Positions 53,921 to 56,872 of a stretch of 56,872 bases of DNA are shown here, one piece after another. Both the position numbers and the translations under genes were made by a program. The DNA comes from Deltaproteobacteria bacterium (GTDB lineage: Bacteria > Desulfobacterota > Syntrophia > Syntrophales > JAIPED01): NCBI GenBank assembly GCA_021737325.1, contig JAIPED010000003.1:1-56872 (forward strand), written 5' to 3'. The notes below the pieces were generated by a model, which saw only the letters and a program-made list of their open reading frames with translations, did no database searches and was not told the origin of the DNA. Position 1 is the first letter of the stretch; each line of letters opens with the position of its first letter.

Positions 53921-54772
53921 ATGAGCAAGCTTTATCACGCACCAGCAAAAGTTAACCTACGCCTAACGGTTAAGAGCCGCCGTCCTGATGGCTACCATGA
54001 AATCGAATCGCTGATGCAAGCGGTAACCCTCCGTGATTCCCTGTTGTTTACCCCGATTGAGGAGGGGATAGAGGTTTATGCGGATAGCAAGGATGTCCCT
54101 AATGGCGAGAGTAACATCGCCTGGCGGGCGGCGCGCTTGATACTGGATGAGGCAAAATACAACCGGGGTGTTAGAATCGACATACAGAAAGAAATACCTG
54201 TAGCGGCGGGATTGGGAGGGGGTAGTTCCAACGCGGCGACAACGCTAACGGCACTCAACGAGATGTTCACACTCGGTTTTGACCAGGCGGATCTGCTCCG
54301 CCTAGGGACACAGCTGGGCGCGGATGTACCCTTTTTCCTGTTCCGAAAAAGCGCGTGGGCACGGGGAATTGGGGAGATTTTAACCCCCGCGGGCATCATT
54401 CCCCAATTTAACTATCTGATAATTAATCCTCTTTTCCCATTATCAACCGCCGCCGTTTATCGCGGAGTCAAAATTGGTTTGACAAACCCTACAAACGATT
54501 ATAGCCCGCCCGGGCATCTTGCGGACTTGCATTATTTAGAAACATTGCTCGTCAACGATTTAGAGTCCGTATCGCTTGCAATGCACCCCAAAATAGGAGA
54601 AATTAAGCAGTTTTTGGTTAACGAGGGGGCTCTTGGCACGCTGATGTCGGGAAGCGGCCCTTCCGTTTTTGGTATTTTTGCCGATAGAGAAATATCCCTG
54701 AAGTTGGCACAAAAAGTCAGGAAAGAAACAAAATGGCTTGCCTTTGCCGTAACAGGGTTGAATAGCTGGTAA
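53921..54772 (+). CDS. ispE: 4-diphosphocytidyl-2-C-methyl-D-erythritol kinase IspE
   Basis: 283 residues of the GHMP kinase family: APAKVNLRLTVKSRRPDGYH at the start, ATP motif PVAAGLGGGSSNAAT, and GTLMSGSGPSVFGIF. It acts in the MEP route to isoprenoids. Probably co-transcribed with the DUF1844 gene. Confidence 0.95.
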   Translation: MSKLYHAPAKVNLRLTVKSRRPDGYHEIESLMQAVTLRDSLLFTPIEEGIEVYADSKDVPNGESNIAWRAARLILDEAKYNRGVRIDIQKEIPVAAGLGGGSSNAATTLTALNEMFTLGFDQADLLRLGTQLGADVPFFLFRKSAWARGIGEILTPAGIIPQFNYLIINPLFPLSTAAVYRGVKIGLTNPTNDYSPPGHLADLHYLETLLVNDLESVSLAMHPKIGEIKQFLVNEGALGTLMSGSGPSVFGIFADREISLKLAQKVRKETKWLAFAVTGLNSW

Positions 54773-54778
54773 ATCTGC

Positions 54779-54853
54779 TGGGGCGTCGTCAAGCGGTAAG
54801 ACACAAGATTTTGGATCTTGCATTCGGAGGTTCGAATCCTTCCGCCCCAGCCA
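54779..54853 (+). tRNA. tRNA-Gln (TTG)
   Basis: 75-base cloverleaf with acceptor TGGGGCG/CGCCCCA, anticodon loop TTTTGGA (TTG), T-loop TTCGAAT and encoded CCA. It sits 6 bases after ispE, an order (ispE-tRNA-Gln-prs) common in proteobacteria. Confidence 0.96.
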
Positions 54854-54873
54854 AGAATAAAGGAATGAGTCAG

Positions 54874-55818
54874 ATGAGGGAAGATCTGAAGATATTTGCC
54901 GGTAACGCCAGTAGAAATTTGGCTAGCGCGGTCGCCGAAAAACTGTCCACCCCCCTTGGTAAAGCAAGTGTTACAACATTCATGGATGGCGAGACCAGGG
55001 TAGAGATTAACGAGAATGTGCGCGGCGCGGATGTCTTCATTATCCAATCCACCTGTTATCCCGCGAATACGACCCTGATGGAGTTGTTGGTAATGATTGA
55101 CGCGATGAAACGCGCTTCCGCTGGAAGGGTTACCGCTGTCATGCCTTATTATGGCTATGCCCGCCAAGATCGCAAGGCCGCACCGCGAGCGCCAATCACC
55201 GCCAAGTTAGTGGCGGATTTAATCACCACCGCGGGGGCAAACAGGGTTCTATCCTTGGACCTACACGCGGCGCAAATCCAGGGTTTCTTTAATATCCCCG
55301 TGGATAACCTTTTTGCCATGCCGGTGCTAATTGATTACATTAAATCTCGTTACGATAACCGTAACCTTGTTATTGTTTCTCCCGATACGGGAGGGGTTGT
55401 ACGAGCGCGAGCCTTTGGTTCACGGCTAGGGGTTAACATCGCCATTGTGGATAAACGGCGCGAAGGTCCCAACGAATCAGAGGTAATGAACATCATCGGG
55501 AATGTGGAGGGAAGGGATGTGCTCCTTCTTGACGACATCATTGATACTGCTGGAACGGTAACTAATGCCGCGGAGGCTTTAATGAAGGCGGGTGTAAGAG
55601 GTGTGTCGGTTTGCTGTACCCACCCTGTTTTGTCAGGGCCCGCAATGGAAAGACTAAACCAATCTTGTATTGAGGAGCTGATTGTTACAGACACCATTCC
55701 CCTGCAAGAGATTGCCGCAAAGTCTAAGCGCATCGTTGTTTTATCCGTTGCAGGGCTCATTAGCGAAGCCTTATCACGGATCCATAGTAACGATTCGGTA
55801 AGTTCTTTATTTGTATAG
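54874..55818 (+). CDS. prs: Ribose-phosphate pyrophosphokinase
   Basis: 314 residues from ATG 54874 (AAAGGA 9 bases upstream; ATG 54865 is too close to it). Makes PRPP from ribose 5-phosphate and ATP. Landmarks: DLKIFAGNASRNLA, MPYYGYARQDRKA, DLHAAQIQGFFNIPVDNL, SPDTGGVVRARAF and the PRPP loop DDIIDTAGTV. Confidence 0.96.
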   Translation: MREDLKIFAGNASRNLASAVAEKLSTPLGKASVTTFMDGETRVEINENVRGADVFIIQSTCYPANTTLMELLVMIDAMKRASAGRVTAVMPYYGYARQDRKAAPRAPITAKLVADLITTAGANRVLSLDLHAAQIQGFFNIPVDNLFAMPVLIDYIKSRYDNRNLVIVSPDTGGVVRARAFGSRLGVNIAIVDKRREGPNESEVMNIIGNVEGRDVLLLDDIIDTAGTVTNAAEALMKAGVRGVSVCCTHPVLSGPAMERLNQSCIEELIVTDTIPLQEIAAKSKRIVVLSVAGLISEALSRIHSNDSVSSLFV

Positions 55819-55833
55819 GAAGGAGTAAAGTTG

Positions 55834-56484
55834 ATGGAAACATTGGATTTGAATGCTTGTTTGCGTGAGGGAACGAAAAAGGGAAACTGTCGGAGAATGA
55901 GAGCGGAAGGATTAGTCCCCGCAGTTTTATACGGGTTACACAAACAGAATCTCCTGCTTGCTGTGAACGCGAAAGAACTAAAAATGGTTGCCGAGAAGAG
56001 CGTTGATGCATTGCCCTTCATCCAGTTGGTATTCGCCTCTGGCAAGGATGAGGAAAAGCGCTTAAGCGTAATAAAAGAAGTGCAGAAGGATCCTGTTTCA
56101 CGGCGCTTTTGGCATATTGACTTTTTTGAGTTAGACGCGCAATCGGCGACGACCTTTGAGGTGCAGATCCACTTCCAAGGAATGCCCATCGGGGTTAAAA
56201 AAAATGGGGGAGAAATGTTGCCGATAAAGACGAAGGTGCTCGTTTCTTGCCTCCCCAACGACTTCGTTCCTGTGATGGATGTGGATATCAGCGACCTTGA
56301 TATCGGCGATACGCTAAAGGTTAGCGATATTTCCTTTGGTGAAAAAATAAAGGTGCTTGAGCCGCAGGATGCTCCGCTCCTCTCCGTTCATGTGATGCGC
56401 GCCGAGGAGAGTGTTGCCCCAGAAGAAGGAGCAGCCAAGGCAGAGCCTGAGGTTATCAAGCAAAAGTCCGAAAAAAAGGAATAG
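55834..56484 (+). CDS. rplY: 50S ribosomal protein L25 / general stress protein Ctc
   Basis: 216 residues from ATG 55834 with AGGAAGGAG upstream. An N-terminal L25 5S-rRNA-binding domain (about 1-93, with VPAVLYG and FWHIDFFEL) is followed by the C-terminal TL5/Ctc beta domain and an acidic-basic tail. It follows prs by 15 bases. Confidence 0.95.
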   Translation: METLDLNACLREGTKKGNCRRMRAEGLVPAVLYGLHKQNLLLAVNAKELKMVAEKSVDALPFIQLVFASGKDEEKRLSVIKEVQKDPVSRRFWHIDFFELDAQSATTFEVQIHFQGMPIGVKKNGGEMLPIKTKVLVSCLPNDFVPVMDVDISDLDIGDTLKVSDISFGEKIKVLEPQDAPLLSVHVMRAEESVAPEEGAAKAEPEVIKQKSEKKE

Positions 56485-56508
56485 CTATCAATAACTATGG
56501 AAGCAAAC

Positions 56509-56540
56509 AAGGGCTGCCATGCTGGGTGAGCCCTTTTTTT
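56509..56540 (+). terminator. Intrinsic terminator after rplY
   Basis: AAGGGCT / AGCCCTT 7-bp stem with a 13-base loop and a seven-T run. It separates prs-rplY from pth, though read-through may still reach pth 35 bases later. Confidence 0.75.
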
Positions 56541-56574
56541 ATGGCGTAGTCCAAGAAATCTCTGGAGCAGAACA

Positions 56575-56872
56575 GTGACAACACTCATCGTTGGATTGGG
56601 CAATCCCGGAGAAAAATACCGCTTTACTCGTCATAATAGCGGATTTTTGGCACTGGAAGAGCTTTCCGCTCGCTGGAATATTCCCCTCAACCAAAAAGGT
56701 TTTCGTAGCGTTTACGGCAAAGGCTTATGGGAAGGCAGGCAGGTGGTCCTGTCGCAGCCCCAAACATACATGAATGCCAGTGGTGGCGCCGTGAGGGATA
56801 TCGCCGCTTTTTTTAAAATTATTCCGCAAAACATCATCGTCATTCATGACGACTTGGATTTTCCCCTTGGGA
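56575..56872 (+). CDS. pth: Peptidyl-tRNA hydrolase, N-terminal part
   Basis: 99 residues before the window ends. From GTG 56575 (GGAG 8 bases upstream): LIVGLGNPGEKYRFTRHNSG with catalytic His20, PQTYMNASGGAV with the conserved Asn, and HDDLDFPLG with catalytic Asp. It recycles peptidyl-tRNA. The family is about 190 residues, so half lies outside. Confidence 0.95.
   Translation, partial: MTTLIVGLGNPGEKYRFTRHNSGFLALEELSARWNIPLNQKGFRSVYGKGLWEGRQVVLSQPQTYMNASGGAVRDIAAFFKIIPQNIIVIHDDLDFPLG

Overview
The window reads as a chromosome segment of a Gram-negative, probably anaerobic bacterium, most likely a Desulfobacterota (former Deltaproteobacteria) relative. Supporting signs are leuS followed by lptE and rpsT, a three-gene glutamate synthase built on ferredoxin-type subunits, an outer-membrane lipopolysaccharide assembly gene, a selenocysteine-containing selenophosphate synthetase, a Se/S-carrier-like gene, and the order ispE - tRNA-Gln - prs - rplY - pth. 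The taxonomic placement is inference; no rRNA gene is present.

Layout. (1) 1-653: selD on the minus strand with an in-frame UGA (Sec). (2) About 780-9990: an accessory defence island, a degraded type I restriction-modification locus. It holds a 5'-truncated hsdS, an ABC-type ATPase with a HEPN-like tail, a truncated rhuM interrupted by a RAYT transposase, an AlbA_2/HATPase gene and a full hsdR. No hsdM is present. The 5' end of hsdR occurs three times, as two fragments and the full gene. (3) 10064-17937: a small DUF5663-like protein, a SpoIID-like protein, an unknown protein behind a (GGA)9 tract, smc, ftsY and a class II aldolase-like gene. (4) 18033-18260: a MITE-like element with a 5-bp target duplication. 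(5) 18300-20503 (minus): a Se/S-carrier-like protein and an alanine racemase with an unexplained C-terminal extension of about 270 residues. (6) 20646-29774: peptide-binding lipoprotein, gmhA, grpE, dnaK, tRNA-His, an orphan adenine methylase, rmuC, tRNA-Arg and an aminotransferase. (7) 29901-33400: ilvBN-ilvC behind a clear transcription attenuator with an Ile-rich leader peptide. (8) 33512-38690: leuS-lptE, convergent rpsT, an IS3 remnant, rplM-rpsI and tRNA-Glu. (9) 39254-45720 (minus): nitrogen assimilation, in which a sigma-54 promoter drives glutamine amidotransferase, FMN glutamate synthase, GXGXG/GltD fusion and glnA. (10) 46021-47743 (minus): a stand-alone ATP synthase subunit c gene followed by a Cache-domain sensor with no output domain. 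(11) 48022-53226 (minus): folD, a DUF2147 protein, and the fbp-fba-glmM operon. (12) 53521-56872: DUF1844 protein, ispE, tRNA-Gln, prs, rplY and the start of pth.

Functional logic. Most of the window is core metabolism with readable control elements: amino-acid attenuation for branched-chain synthesis, sigma-54 control for ammonia assimilation, and an intrinsic terminator directly in front of folD. Novelty is concentrated in four places: the R-M island with its repeated hsdR start cassette and ATPase-HEPN gene, the fused alanine racemase, the atpE-sensor pair, and the MITE family. No CRISPR array or rRNA operon was seen.
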